64,000 nt of DNA from Corticium candelabrum (lineage: Eukaryota; Porifera; Homoscleromorpha; Homosclerophorida; Plakinidae), in assembly GCF_963422355.1 (NCBI RefSeq), contig NC_085085.1:9302306-9366305 (forward strand). Direction: 5' to 3'. Made by a program: the position numbers and the translations under genes. Positions 1-10,992 of this stretch are shown piece after piece; the stretch's first letter is position 1, and every line of letters begins with the position of its first letter. The notes beneath the pieces were generated by a model. That model was not told the origin of the DNA. It made no database searches and worked only from the letters and a program-made list of their open reading frames with translations.

Positions 1-274
1 GATTTATGAACATGTTTACACAAAGTTTATTGCAAAATTCAGCTCATACGGTCTGCTTGGGTCCCGCGTGCCGGTCGGCATGCTTGATTCACCTCTCAAT
101 GTATGCATGCATACGTACCAGAGATTACCAAAATGGTAATGAGTGGCAACTGCATTGACGGCCTAGTAATTCGCGAAATCAATGGATTCACCAGCCAAGA
201 CCACTGACCAACATTTTATTCCAACTTAGAACAGAAACACTTCCTTTCGCATTGGCAGCAAACGGAACACCACG
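1..274. other. 3' flank of the collagen-Ig gene
   Basis: No gene is visible. On the minus strand a canonical AATAAA lies at 215-220, about 55 nt past the stop codon of the gene at 275-4579, and is its probable polyadenylation signal. A second TTTATT (minus AATAAA) lies near 25-30. Confidence 0.6.
215..220 (-). other. Polyadenylation signal of the collagen-Ig gene
   Basis: AATAAA on the minus strand, 55 nt after the TAA stop at 277-275. Confidence 0.5.
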
Positions 275-3200
275 TTAGCCTTTAATACAAACAATACCAG
301 CAAAATAACTAGTAGAACTTTCGTACTGTAGCTGATACTCATCATAGTTTCCACTATGTTTGTAAGAATTAGTTGAAATGGAATCACTAAACCTGAATCT
401 ATATCTGTTATTCTGATAACCACTCCATCCACACTGATTGTAATACGTATGTGTTCCCGACCAGTTGTTGTTCTTTTTGAAAATTCTGTTTCCTTCTTCC
501 GTGCACGCCCAGTAATATCCTGCCGGACAATGATAGTATTTAGATTTATTCCACGTTGTGGAAGATGAGACTGCATAATAGACTGAGCTGTCGTACGTAG
601 ACTGACGAAATCCTCCACAATTGTCACTAGTATACATCCAACTCGTATCTCTGACTGCAGAGAACACACTATACATGAACTGTAATTTACAATCAATTGA
701 TAATTCGTAAATACCTCCAACAGTAACAATTGTTTTGGCCTCAAGTTTATCAGCGTAGCATATATAAACACTGGTATCCAACACAGTTGCGTCTGGTATG
801 ATCAAAGTTCCATTGGTAAGAATTGTGAGAGATCTTTGCAAACATGTAGGAGCAACCCATCGTGTTACAGCAGTAACACCATAAGCCAGTTGGTTAGTAT
901 TGGTAACAGAGAACTGAGCAGTGCAATTGATTCGTACAGTATCTCCAATAGACACAGAGACAGAAGCTGGAGGACGATGAACAAATCTCCAGTTAATAAA
1001 AACTATAAACAAAATTTAAATAACAATATAATGCAGTTATATTGTTACCAATCCACGTTAACTATATCGGCATTTACCTATACTCGTCTCCCTGACGTCG
1101 TGCCCCAACTCATTAACTGCATTGCAGCGATAAATTCCTTCATCCCGCTTGGTCACGTTCGATAGTTTCAATACCCCACGTCTACTGCTTCGTAAACGAA
1201 GCGATCCTTTAGTCCAGTAGACATCGGGAGCTGGTGGACCAACTGCATCACACTGCAATTCCACACTTTGTCCTATATCAACCGTAATTATGCCCGGGAC
1301 ACTAGTAGTGATGCGAGCTGAGTCTGCAATACAGAGTTTACAAAGACACTCTTTCATGTATATGATAAAACAACGTTTACAGATACGGTCAATATCATAC
1401 TTGTAATTGTGAGCGGTATGTTCTGACGATTTGCTACACCTGATTGTGAACGTGCAATACAAGTGTAGTTGCCTGTATCCGATAGAGTTGTGTTTTTAAT
1501 AATCAGCATACATCCTCTTTGCTCGAATCTTGAGTTTGACAGATCTACTGACGCACTCTTCCAGCCAAAAGATAAACCAGAAAAAGTGCAAAGATCGCAT
1601 TTGAGGACAGCAGTGCTATTGGCTGCAACAAATCCCTTTCTAACAGAATGCTCAATCACATCTGGAGATACAAATATTAATTAAAAAGTTGACGATTTTT
1701 AGCACAAACATACTTGTGTCTGCATGAATCTTCAACGCAACCGAATGTCGTCTCTTTCCTGCATCATTTAGCGCTGTACACACGTATTGTCCGATATCAG
1801 ATTGCGTCACATTGTAAATGACGAGACTGCCGTTGTCTAACATTCTACTGGAAGCTGGTAGTTTATCCACGTGAGACCAAGTAACAGTTGGAGTGGGATG
1901 TCCCGAAGCTGCGCAGTCCATTCGAACAGTCTGTCTCAAGGACACAAATAAAGTTGCAGGAGGAATGCGAGTAAAGGAAACGGGAACTAAGAAAAATAGA
2001 AGGAAGGCCTTTACTGCCAGTCTACAGTACTAGGTACAGTTTGTATTAGAACCTCTGACAGCAAGACTTGCGTATGCTTGTGCCTTTCCAAAAATGTTCT
2101 CAGTCTCACAAACATACGATCCCGTATCTTGGGGTATCACAGAAGTAATGGTGAGAGTGTTGGAGCTGGTTATGGTAGCACGAGATCGAGGAAGTGACGA
2201 GTCGCCCACTTTCCGCCAACGAATTGTTGGCTGCGGTACAGCGTCTGCTGCACACTCAAACACGGCACTGGCACCTTCTAAAGCGATCACGTCAGCAGGA
2301 AATTTAGTGATGACTGGAGGATCTAGAGACAGAATATTTGTACACGATGAAACTGATCGCAAATGTCGCATGAACTTCCATTGCATAGGAACTAATGGCT
2401 ATACTATGCAGTCTAATCAAAACTGCGCATGTCCGTTTCGGTTCTTCCGTCAAGAAGCTCTCCGAGCTCAAAGATTTAATTAATTAAGTAAATCACCTAC
2501 CTATACTGGCTCCTCGCGGTCCCATGTCTCCTTTCTCGCCTTTCTCTCCTCGAAAGCCACGATCACCTTTTGCTCCTTGTTTTCCTGAACGTCGACAAAT
2601 CATATTACAATATAGACCTATGCCAACTCTGAAACGTCGTTCTACCACGTCCAATTTACCTGGAGGACCGACTTTACCGCTAGCACCTCTTCCTCCTTCG
2701 TCGCCTTTTGGTCCTATAGATCAGCAAAGTGTCAAATGATTTGAGGTACTGCAACTAACATCTTTCACAGGCCTTTCTAACGCGCACGCAGGTTAGAGGC
2801 TAGAGTGGGGCGAAGCCCGCACCCGACGAGGGCTTGCTGGGAACGGAAGTGTCACGGATAACTACTTCCCGCACGCGTTCAATGTACCACGCCAAGACGG
2901 CGATTAAAGACACGGGCACGTCATGCACTACGAAGCGTTGTCGTGCCTGAACACCATGATAGCAAGCCAGCGTTAATGTAGGTTGAACTAATACCTTCAA
3001 AGGGTGTACTGCACTTGTGTTCAAACTACAATTGAAAATTCAATGAAGTCACATTGGCGTAGGAATGTCATCCAGGTTGGGGGCCAAAACCTCATTGCGC
3101 GGCAAGTGTATCCTCATGCATACACAACCTACTCGTTCTCACGATGGCCTATTTTATATACTAGATCCATGCCCCGTCTCGTCCTTCGTACGTGCAAGAT

Positions 3201-3713
3201 ACTGTAGCGTTCTGACGGAAGACGCACGCAGTCTGAGCGTGTGTGGACGTTACGTGCAATCTTTGCTGCGAAGTCCCAGATGTGCTGAAGGAATTCGAAT
3301 CTTGCTCGCCGCGCTTTTTCGATAAAAATCGACAAACTCCCGGTGTAGCGCTTGGTACAAAAATCATGTAGGTTGGATTTGGTGCAAAAGCATTCAGAAT
3401 TTGGAGAGAAACGAAAGCGCTAAAAAAGTAAGTTCCATCGGCAAGAAATATTTGATTGCTCGAAGCTTTGCAAAGGACGACGACACGCACCGTCTACACA
3501 AAACTGGTGTGAAATGTTTAAATAAACTGAAATGTTTAGCGTTTGCGTTATCGAGAAATATTATGCAAGGGTCGACGCCTCAAAAGGGGACCTGGTGCCG
3601 AATTTTTTAAATATTTTATGCAAATTAACCTCCCCTTTGCGTGCCGCGAACACACAGACACAACACACAGACACAGACACAGACACAGACACAGACAGAC
3701 ACACACAGACACA

Positions 3714-3773
<60 letters not shown>

Positions 3774-4579
3774 TTGAGCTATATGGCTGAGACTAATACC
3801 TAGTCTAAGGAACCGGTGCAAAAAGGCAAAACACGCAACAAGCAGTAAAAGCAAGGCAAGCTCGTCTTTCATCGTGATGTTCGGATTGTGGTAAGCACAA
3901 CAACGCTTGCTGTGCACTTTAGATTTGTATGATTCATCCATTCGTTCGCAATGGGAGACATGCCGGCGGCTTTAATCGAAATGACGGCGGTACATTGAAT
4001 TAACGCGTGCCGTGACTGTTTATCTGCAGCACTTTCGTCCCCAATTATCTGCAAATTTTAACAAGCCCCCTTCGCGTGCAAGCTCCGCCACACTCTAGCC
4101 TCTGGCCTGCGCGCGCGTTAAGAGGGACTGCGAAAGGTACACCCGATTGGGGTCCCTCACCTTGAATGCAAATCTTTTCGCTGCGTTGACATTGAGCTCG
4201 CAAAGAACGAAGCTAAAGAACACGCATCGAAGAAACAGCTCCACGCGGCAAACGATCTAGTGAGAAATACCTGCAAGTCTGCTATTTCTTCAAGTAACTT
4301 GTCGATACTGGCCTTTGTATCTGTGCTGCCGGCATTTCTCGTCACGCGACGCAACAGGTTTTCATCGACTGTCGTCTGACTCTCTTGGTTATAATATTCG
4401 TCACCGTTTACAGCTTGTTTGCGTTCGACGAGAGACTGTAGATTGTTGAGTGTCGTTTGATGCCGAGCGATGAAGAAGAATGTTGCCCCAAACAGGCCGA
4501 GCGTTGCTAAAGGAGAGCCGTACAAGACCACACGATCTCTACGACTTGTAGAGCATCGGTGCTCGCACTCGTGTCCCAT
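275..4579 (-). CDS. Type II membrane collagen-like protein with five Ig domains
   Basis: Ten exons on the minus strand: 4579-4271, 4212-4161, 2713-2660, 2584-2501, 2322-2053, 1986-1714, 1661-1401, 1323-1078, 1002-715 and 654-275. Joined, they keep one frame and give 738 residues. Residues about 18-37 are a hydrophobic segment after a short basic N-terminus with no cleavable signal, so a type II anchor is inferred. A heptad-like stretch follows to about 120. Residues 121-165 are Gly-X-Y triplets; one exon is exactly 54 nt, the classic collagen exon size. Five Ig domains follow (about 167-256, 257-347, 348-434, 435-516, 517-612), each one exon with phase 1-1 borders and the paired Cys (for example FECAAD/YVCETE). 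Residues 613-738 form a Cys/Trp/Tyr-rich domain I do not recognise (DNCGG, HCPAGY, WACTEEG, NQCGW, IVCIKG). A role in adhesion or matrix at the cell surface is likely. The architecture recalls type II collagen-like proteins such as colmedins, but the C-terminus is not olfactomedin. The 60-nt intron 655-714 is in frame and stop-free, so retention would lengthen the protein by 20 residues. Confidence 0.85.
2762..4140. mobile_element. Non-autonomous TIR element in a collagen-Ig intron
   Basis: The two ends are inverted copies of each other for about 65-70 bases. Both read, from the outside in, CTTTCrCAG, then TAACGCGCrCGCAGG, then AGAGGCTAGAGTG and GAGGGCTTG-like blocks. The left arm is about 2762-2842 and the right arm about 4058-4140. 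The element nearly fills the intron between 2714 and 4160. It has no transposase-like reading frame and carries a CA-rich microsatellite. I could not find a target-site duplication, so the superfamily is open. Confidence 0.75.
3652..3771. repeat. (ACACAG)n/(CA)n microsatellite
   Basis: Runs of CAGACA units pass into a pure CA tract. It lies inside the TIR element at 2762-4140. The long His-Thr and Cys-Val frames across it are translation of the repeat. Confidence 0.95.
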
Positions 4580-5068
4580 TGTCTAACGCCAAGTGTTACA
4601 AACACCGTCTGTGCGCAGACGTAAAATACCGCGCACTTCGAGTTCCGTGGCGTGCAGATAATACACGTGTATATAGAGAACAAGATGCAAGGTATGTGCC
4701 AAAAGTGCTATTGAAAAAACTACTATTGACAATTTCGGCTTACCGGTGCTTGGTCTGGTGCATTATTTACCAGTATTTAGCAGTGAAACCGTTTGGGTAA
4801 TATTCACGTGATAGTGGCGTTATCCAGCTAAGTGCAAAGAGGGTAGAATGCAATTGAGAATGGTATACTGTGGTCATCCAACCGTGTTGCACAAACAGTA
4901 CGGGAGAACAACACCAAAGCTTTCCGAACTTATACGGGTATAGCAAACAGCTCTTCAAGCCTCATGACCAAATTTCCGTTCTACCATGCTTGTGGGTTTT
5001 CCTGACCTTATTTAGCAGTCTGGTCCTGCTCTGGCGTTCAGAGAATATACTATGGCATACAAGCCGAA

Positions 5069-5130
<62 letters not shown>

Positions 5131-5318
5131 TCATAATCTAATTTGCATACCAGATCATGGACAGGCAACTCAGCCAGTAAGTTATGAACAGTTTTGAAAT
5201 GAGGCTCAACGTATGCTCAATCAAACGAAATAAGTTTTCTATTAACAAAGCAATGAGACAAGAGTCACAAAGAAAAGGCAATTGGCCAAACACAAGTGTG
5301 CATGGATACACTATGCAT
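4580..5318. other. Intergenic region, 5' side of the collagen-Ig gene
   Basis: This is the probable promoter side of the collagen-Ig gene (start codon at 4579). I see no clear TATA box and no other gene. It contains a (TA)n tract at 5073-5127. Confidence 0.5.
5073..5127. repeat. (TA)n microsatellite
   Basis: Pure AT dinucleotide run of about 55 bases. Confidence 0.95.
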
Positions 5319-5324
5319 TTTATT
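5319..5324 (-). other. Polyadenylation signal of the PLP enzyme gene
   Basis: AATAAA on the minus strand, 62 nt past the TGA stop at 5389-5387. Confidence 0.5.
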
Positions 5325-5386
5325 TATGAAATCCACCATTTGCAAACAAATCAATCAGCGAGTGAGTGCAATGACGCGTCGTGACG

Positions 5387-5980
5387 TCATTTTTTAACAT
5401 TATCTGATACCAACTTGTCAAGCTCTTTGGGTGAAACATTACTTCCGGTCAGTACGATCACTACACGTTTGCTACTCACATTGTCGACTCGCCCAGCAAG
5501 TAGAGCTGCCATTCCTGCTGCACCCGATGGCTCAACAACAAGACCAATACCATACAACGTCTCGACAGCACTACAACCGATGTCGAACGTTGCAACCATT
5601 TCACACGCTAACATGAATTTCAATATATAGTGTCACCTGATTATGTCTTGTTCGCTTACTAGAACAACATCATCCACAAACTGTTGAGCAAGATCGAAAC
5701 AGATACCTCCTGGAAAAACGTAAGGAAAATGTTAGCTAATGTAAACAAACTAATAGACATACAAGTCACCTGTGAAAGGAGGAGCTAAGCCGGCAGCAAT
5801 GGTTGGCTTTGGCGTAATTGTAGCTGGCTTGCCATCTAGTCTGCTTTGGTACATGCTCGGTGCTAACAGAATATACAAACAAGCTACGGTTAGCTTTACT
5901 AACCATTAGTAATATTCATATCTAATCTGCCGGTGCAGAGAACGGGATGGTGAGCTTGCATATATATATATATATATATA

Positions 5981-6047
<67 letters not shown>

Positions 6048-9027
6048 CCAATGTTCAAATTCTTTGTTTGATTCTACCTCAATGCAATAAAATTGAATAG
6101 ATAAGCACTACAGTGCTAAACCCTCGGGCCGTGTATGTAATCATATCTCGTCACGTGATAATGTTTTGCATACTGAGGTATTTAGCCCAACCCACTAAGT
6201 TTTCCGATGCAGGCGTGTAAACAAAGGGTGCAATGTTGTATACCTCTTCTCCAGACTTCCGTTCTGTACTAACAGGGAAGTCGCTTCGTCCCACAAATAG
6301 ACGCGCCGTCATGGACAATGCACGTTCCCCTTCGCAAATTCCGGTGGAACGCCAAATTTCTGTTGGACATCACCTTCGTCTATTGGTCGGTTACACCACG
6401 TCTCGTCTATTGGTGGGAATAGCTTCATTTGCATTGGAACTAATTAAATATAAATACGATCTGTCGGTCGTCACCTGGTGACCAGACTACTGTACCTTTA
6501 CCCCGGATATCTGGGCGTCGGGTAATGACAGCAAACAGGGCCATAATAACTGACAGTTTGCTCTATACTGTACTATAAAATTGAAATATATTATAGTCAA
6601 ATTTAAGGTGATCAGCAAAACTCTCATCAACCTACATTTGCCAAATTTGCTTAAAATATTTGAAAACAAATCCATCAGATGTGACCGAAGTGATAAGAAT
6701 TGACGAAAACACGCCAGAGTGCACCTGCCTACTAAATAAAGTTAATTAAAGGCACCATTTGAGTGTACTTATACGCATGGAGAGCGCTTTACCTTTGGAT
6801 GGAGAAAGAACAATTCTGTCCAACTTGCGCACGCTCAGACTAAATCACCATCACACCAAAGTTTCAATAAAGTTTATTGCTATTGTGCGCCTCTTTCCGC
6901 TCTAACCAAACTCCGTTATCTCCGTTTCTAAATTTAAATTCAATTAAACGAGAGTTCTCGTTTCAATAAACCCGACATTCTTGCCTCACAAGCCTCAAGG
7001 TCACATTTGTAAAAACTGCTACGTATTTGCGACATTCTTACCAACACAAACAGGCTGGTTTACAGAAGGGTCGGCGTCTAGCCGTTGTAGAGATGTCTGA
7101 TGGTAGAGCTGTAAGCGTGTGATAAAATAGACGTCTGAGCACGGCGCAGAAGCCTTCCAAAACTCAGCCTAGCAAGGCCTGCATGGCTCCCAGCACAACT
7201 CAAACTAAAAGCATTCAGCATGCAGCCGCATAGGAACGGAGATTTGGTTGAGGGACACAAATTTGATTAAGAGGGCGTGACTTTGTTGTGCACAACAAGG
7301 CCAAATGTAGATATTATTAATTAATCTCATACATGTGCGTGCACACAACAAAATACAGGAACCAACCTTAACACTATAATAGTGTTACTAGTAGTGGAGT
7401 GTGTCACGTCAATGTTATAAGTTCCTACGTGTGTCATCCTTGCAGGTCACTCCAAGACCGGAAAGGTTGACGGACACATGCCCCCAGTGCCTCAGGTTCC
7501 TACGCCTATGTTTAGTTCTCATTGTTATTAACTTGAAGCTCAGGAGCATGACAATAAGCGAATTGTTAATAAACTATGCATAGTAATGAAAAACATATAC
7601 CCACCTGCCTCAGGCTCAACTGCAACGACTTGGCAGTCCGTTTTGCCTGACAATTTGATAGCTGCAGCAATTCCAGCCACCAGGCCTCCACCGCCACAAC
7701 ATACAAGAACAAGATCTACTTCTGGAACATCTTCCAAAATCTCCAAGCCACAGCTGGAAAGTCTTACGTCATAAACTCTAATCTCGAGTAAATCATTATG
7801 TAAATGGCTTGCCTTCCATAACCTTGAATCAGATTCATGTCATCGAAGGGATGAAGAAATGTCATGCCATCTTCTATAACATGCCTCTTGACCGTCGTCA
7901 TCAATTCTGTAGATGTCATCCTTTCCACAGAAATACCATATCCCTGACACAATCTATTTACCGTCAATACTAATTGTTACAACTATGAACAGGCAAAGTA
8001 AAACGTATGGGCAAAATGTACGGGCAACAGACTAAAGAGACAATTTGAAAGCAATCCAATGCCTCCTAAGATTTCACTGCACTCACTTCACTTTGTCTGA
8101 AAGAGAATATGAGAAACGTAGGCACTTGATGGTCTGTAAATGGTTTAACTGCTGTAGCACTAGTGTTGAATAGAATTGTCAGTACTCTTTGGTTTTTCTT
8201 CAATTTATTACATCATAAATCATGTCTAATAATGTTGACACTAGTTTTAGCTAAACACAGTCACTCTCCAATAATCAATATTGCTGACACTAGAGCACTA
8301 TAGTTCAACATCTCATTAAATTGAGTGACAATAGAAGGAATGAGACAAACAGTCAGATAGAAAAAATGGTTTTATTATTATTATTTATTATTATTTCAGT
8401 CAAGGCAGACCAAAAAGTGTCCAAAAACTCTTCGTAAATTGTTTGCATGCAACGTCGTTTGTAAGCATGCGCTCTAGGGCATAGCTAACAAACAATCTAC
8501 GATGAGAACACCTTCTAAATATACTAGTAGGATGTACACACGTGAGGTCATCATCTGTTACAATTTACAGCTGAAATCTCATAGATTATTATGTAATTAG
8601 ATGCATTACCTGTATAAGTTGGCACCGATTTTCTGGTGCAGTCTCTGGCATACAGACTACTCCTTTCAGATTCCGCTCATGCAGTGCCTGAGCAAAAGCC
8701 CTACCGTAATTTCCAGCTGACATGGTCACCAATTTCCTACTGCCATCAAGTACAGAGCTGGGAGCGTTAGCAAGTTGATTCGTCAGCCCACGCATCTTGA
8801 AAGAACCTAAGAAAAAGACTAAGTGTCTAACACGAGAAAAGGATGTGCAACTGCTGGCAGATACCGCTTCTTTGCATTGTTTCAAGTTTGAGGTTAATAT
8901 CTACTGAGCCCTTCTCCAAACCAAGTCGTGTTTGTACATTCGTCAGCATGGGCGTTCTAACGACAGAACGACTCTTTTTGACCACTTCGCGTGCCTTCAG
9001 AATGTCAACTAGACTGATAGAAGTCAT
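5387..9027 (-). CDS. Serine racemase/threonine dehydratase-like PLP enzyme (fold type II)
   Basis: Seven minus-strand exons: 9027-8865, 8806-8610, 7943-7813, 7753-7605, 5862-5770, 5709-5637 and 5570-5387. They join in frame to 329 residues, close to serine racemase (about 340) and short threonine ammonia-lyases. Visible motifs are SFKMRG with the PLP-binding Lys58, SAGNYGRAF (substrate loop, usually S-S/A-G-N), the phosphate-binding tetraglycine loop CCGGGGLVAG (Gly184-187), and EPSGAAGMAALL followed by LTGSNV near the C-terminus. There is no C-terminal ACT domain, so feedback control as in biosynthetic IlvA is not expected. Likely reactions are Ser/Thr dehydration or Ser racemisation in the cytosol; sequence alone does not decide. 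I chose Met at 9027 because MTSISLVDILKAREVV matches the family start; an upstream in-frame Met at 9159 would add 44 unfamiliar residues. Intron 7754-7812 appears to start with GC rather than GT. Confidence 0.9.
5960..6044. repeat. (TA)n microsatellite
   Basis: AT dinucleotide run with one CTG interruption near 5981. Confidence 0.95.
6265..6535 (+). repeat. Dispersed repeat family R1, shorter copy
   Basis: Blocks such as GGACAATGCACGTT, CGCCAAATTTCTGTTG, CGTCTATTGGTC and AATAGCTTCATTTGCATT recur in the same order at 61265-61845. This copy lacks about 300 internal bases present there. No coding frame is shared, so it is probably a non-autonomous mobile repeat of unknown class. Confidence 0.8.
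7944..8609. other. Intron of the PLP enzyme gene
   Basis: AT-rich, with a TTATTA-rich stretch near 8370-8398. I see no gene or element. Confidence 0.6.
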
Positions 9028-10924
9028 TTTCGCCCGAAGGTTTATATCAATAACGACCTCGTAGTCACGTTCGCTGTGCGCAATGTTGCCAAACAAGACG
9101 CCAACGTGAATTATTGACTGTAAGACGGCGACTTCGAGTTTGATAATTAAATGTGGCATGTCATTTAAAACTGTCAGACCTCCAAAATTAGACTAACAAA
9201 AGCACGTGCTAAAACACGTGGAGAGCGCGCGAGGAGGAGGACTGGACACGAGTCTACTTCAAACTATCTCTAGGATATCACATTGAGCAGACGTACGACT
9301 AGAGCTACGGAGGTTTTTCGCGGAACGCGAACAAACCGACCCACTTGAGCCGGTTCATACATCCCGCAATATTTGCACCAGCTCTAGAAGCTGTACACGT
9401 ACTGCTGGCCTGCCGTTCAAGATGTAGCAGCTATAGATCGATGTCAGCAGATTTAGATTGCAAGACTCCTTGGCGCGTAATGTGCAGTGTACATCATTAT
9501 CAGGTGTATACCATGCATATTTACCAATAAACCTAGAGCATGTTGAACTGACTGGGAGGTCCACTAGAGCACTGAAAGAACCGACCCATCTAATTCCCAG
9601 GTATACGCCCCTGTCGAGTATAAATGTAAAAACTTAGTTTTACTGTAAAACCACAAAATCTTGGTGGCACAAACAGATCGATGGTCAAGAAGAGGCCAGT
9701 TTGTTGAACGTACCATAATTATAATCAGCACACCGGCGTAGCGTGGTCCTTAAATTTGGAGGGGCTGATCAATCACTCTGCGAAGCCACGCCCCATTATT
9801 TACTTTTGTAGACTTCCACGGGGATGTCTGCTATTGGCCGAAAAAGTGTGACGGGTATGTGCAATCTACCTGTCACACAACTTTTCTGACATTCAAGGCT
9901 TCAGCCTTCAGAATCACCACACTGAAATGCTGATGTGTTCCCTCAAACAGGTTTAGGCAGGTACTGTACTAACCTGAAGAAAACATGATGATCTTGCTTG
10001 ACACGCGCCTACAAAGCTTGGGGAGGCTCTAACCTCCTCCGCCAGTCCCCCCAGACGCTACGTACGCCAGTGGTCAGCACGTGCATGCCAAACGCGACTA
10101 ATATAAATACTACACCGTACCCGTACTTGAAATGCAGCTTCCTCGATAGAACTGCTAGGATGCTGTTAGCTTGGAAACTAAAAGAGATTGCTGGTGCTGG
10201 GTAAAACACAACCCATAGACGCACTAGTCTGGTTCCGCGTAAACTCTACGCCCATAGTACAATTAAGAGCAATTAACATAATGATTGCCATGACAACAGG
10301 CCTAAAAGTATATCATACGGGATACAGTAAAGTTTAGGTGGCACTTGAAATTAGATCATAATTTGTACGACAGATGTATGAGTATTGTCGTTTTCTCAAC
10401 GGCCACGTCTTGACAGGCCCATGCAGGTCCATCTAACACGCAGGACTTGTCCTGGGTGGTTATATTGGTCTATAAGTGGACCCATTAAGTTAATTGCAGC
10501 CTTACAAGATGATCGATGCAACTAGATTGGCTCACAAATCTAAATTACATTACATGACGTAAGAAAACATGTCCGGTAATAATATCCGAGAATTCAACTT
10601 ATTATTTTGCGTCTTTCGAGCACACGCAAAATCCATTGCGCGAATGGCCCTCAACACCACTACCCTTACACGGATGCAAAGAGTAAGTCCCTAAAATGGG
10701 GACTATGCTTCTGTTGCATATGTTGCATATGTATACAGATAAGAAAAGGTTCATCATGCGAACTTCGTATCTCAATACGGTCGCTGTCCTCGTATTTCTT
10801 TTTACTTCCGGTATAGCTAATAAAGCGGACCTCTACCTGCTCAAACCCTCTCTGCGTACGGGCTGCATGCTTGACAACGAGACGATCAGACGAACGTTTG
10901 CAAACCAATGAGGTACATGCAGCC
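9028..10924. other. Intergenic region with possible hAT-type repeat ends
   Basis: The part near 9028-9300 is the 5' flank of the PLP enzyme gene. Two motifs look like ends of short hAT-type elements: ACGCCCCTG ending near 9612 (outward) and CACCGGCGTAGCGTGG near 9730. I could not pair either with a partner, so no element is called. No gene is seen. Confidence 0.4.
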
Positions 10925-10926
10925 AT

Positions 10927-10984
<58 letters not shown>
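10925..10984. repeat. (CA)n microsatellite beside a retrotransposon copy
   Basis: Pure CA run of about 60 bases that ends directly at the truncated 5' edge of the retrotransposon fragment at 10985. Confidence 0.95.

Positions 10985-10992
<8 letters not shown>

Larger units (their letters stand above)
5863..7604. other. Large intron of the PLP enzyme gene
   Basis: This 1.7-kb intron holds a (TA)n tract at 5960-6044 and a dispersed repeat copy at about 6265-6535. The remainder (about 6540-7604) shows no gene or clear element. Confidence 0.7.

Noticed and set aside
2524..2739. Plus-strand Pro-rich frame
   Set aside because: It is the antisense of collagen Gly-X-Y exons on the minus strand.
3548..3941. 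Long frames of Thr-His, Cys-Val or Asp-Thr repeats here and at 10908, 32964, 38632-39198, 40239, 42584-43031 and 62403
   Set aside because: They are translations of CA/TG, GACA or TA microsatellites.
5571..5623. Coding of KFMLACEMVATFDIG upstream of the last PLP-enzyme exon
   Set aside because: Family alignment and phase place a 66-nt intron at 5571-5636; the frame is open by chance.
8827..9159. Longer N-terminus for the PLP enzyme from Met at 9159
   Set aside because: The extra 44 residues do not resemble the family; the Met at 9027 fits its usual start.
9730..10250. hAT-like element between CACCGGCGTAGCGTGG and a CTACGCCC near 10249
   Set aside because: The second motif does not pair well and no target duplication was found.
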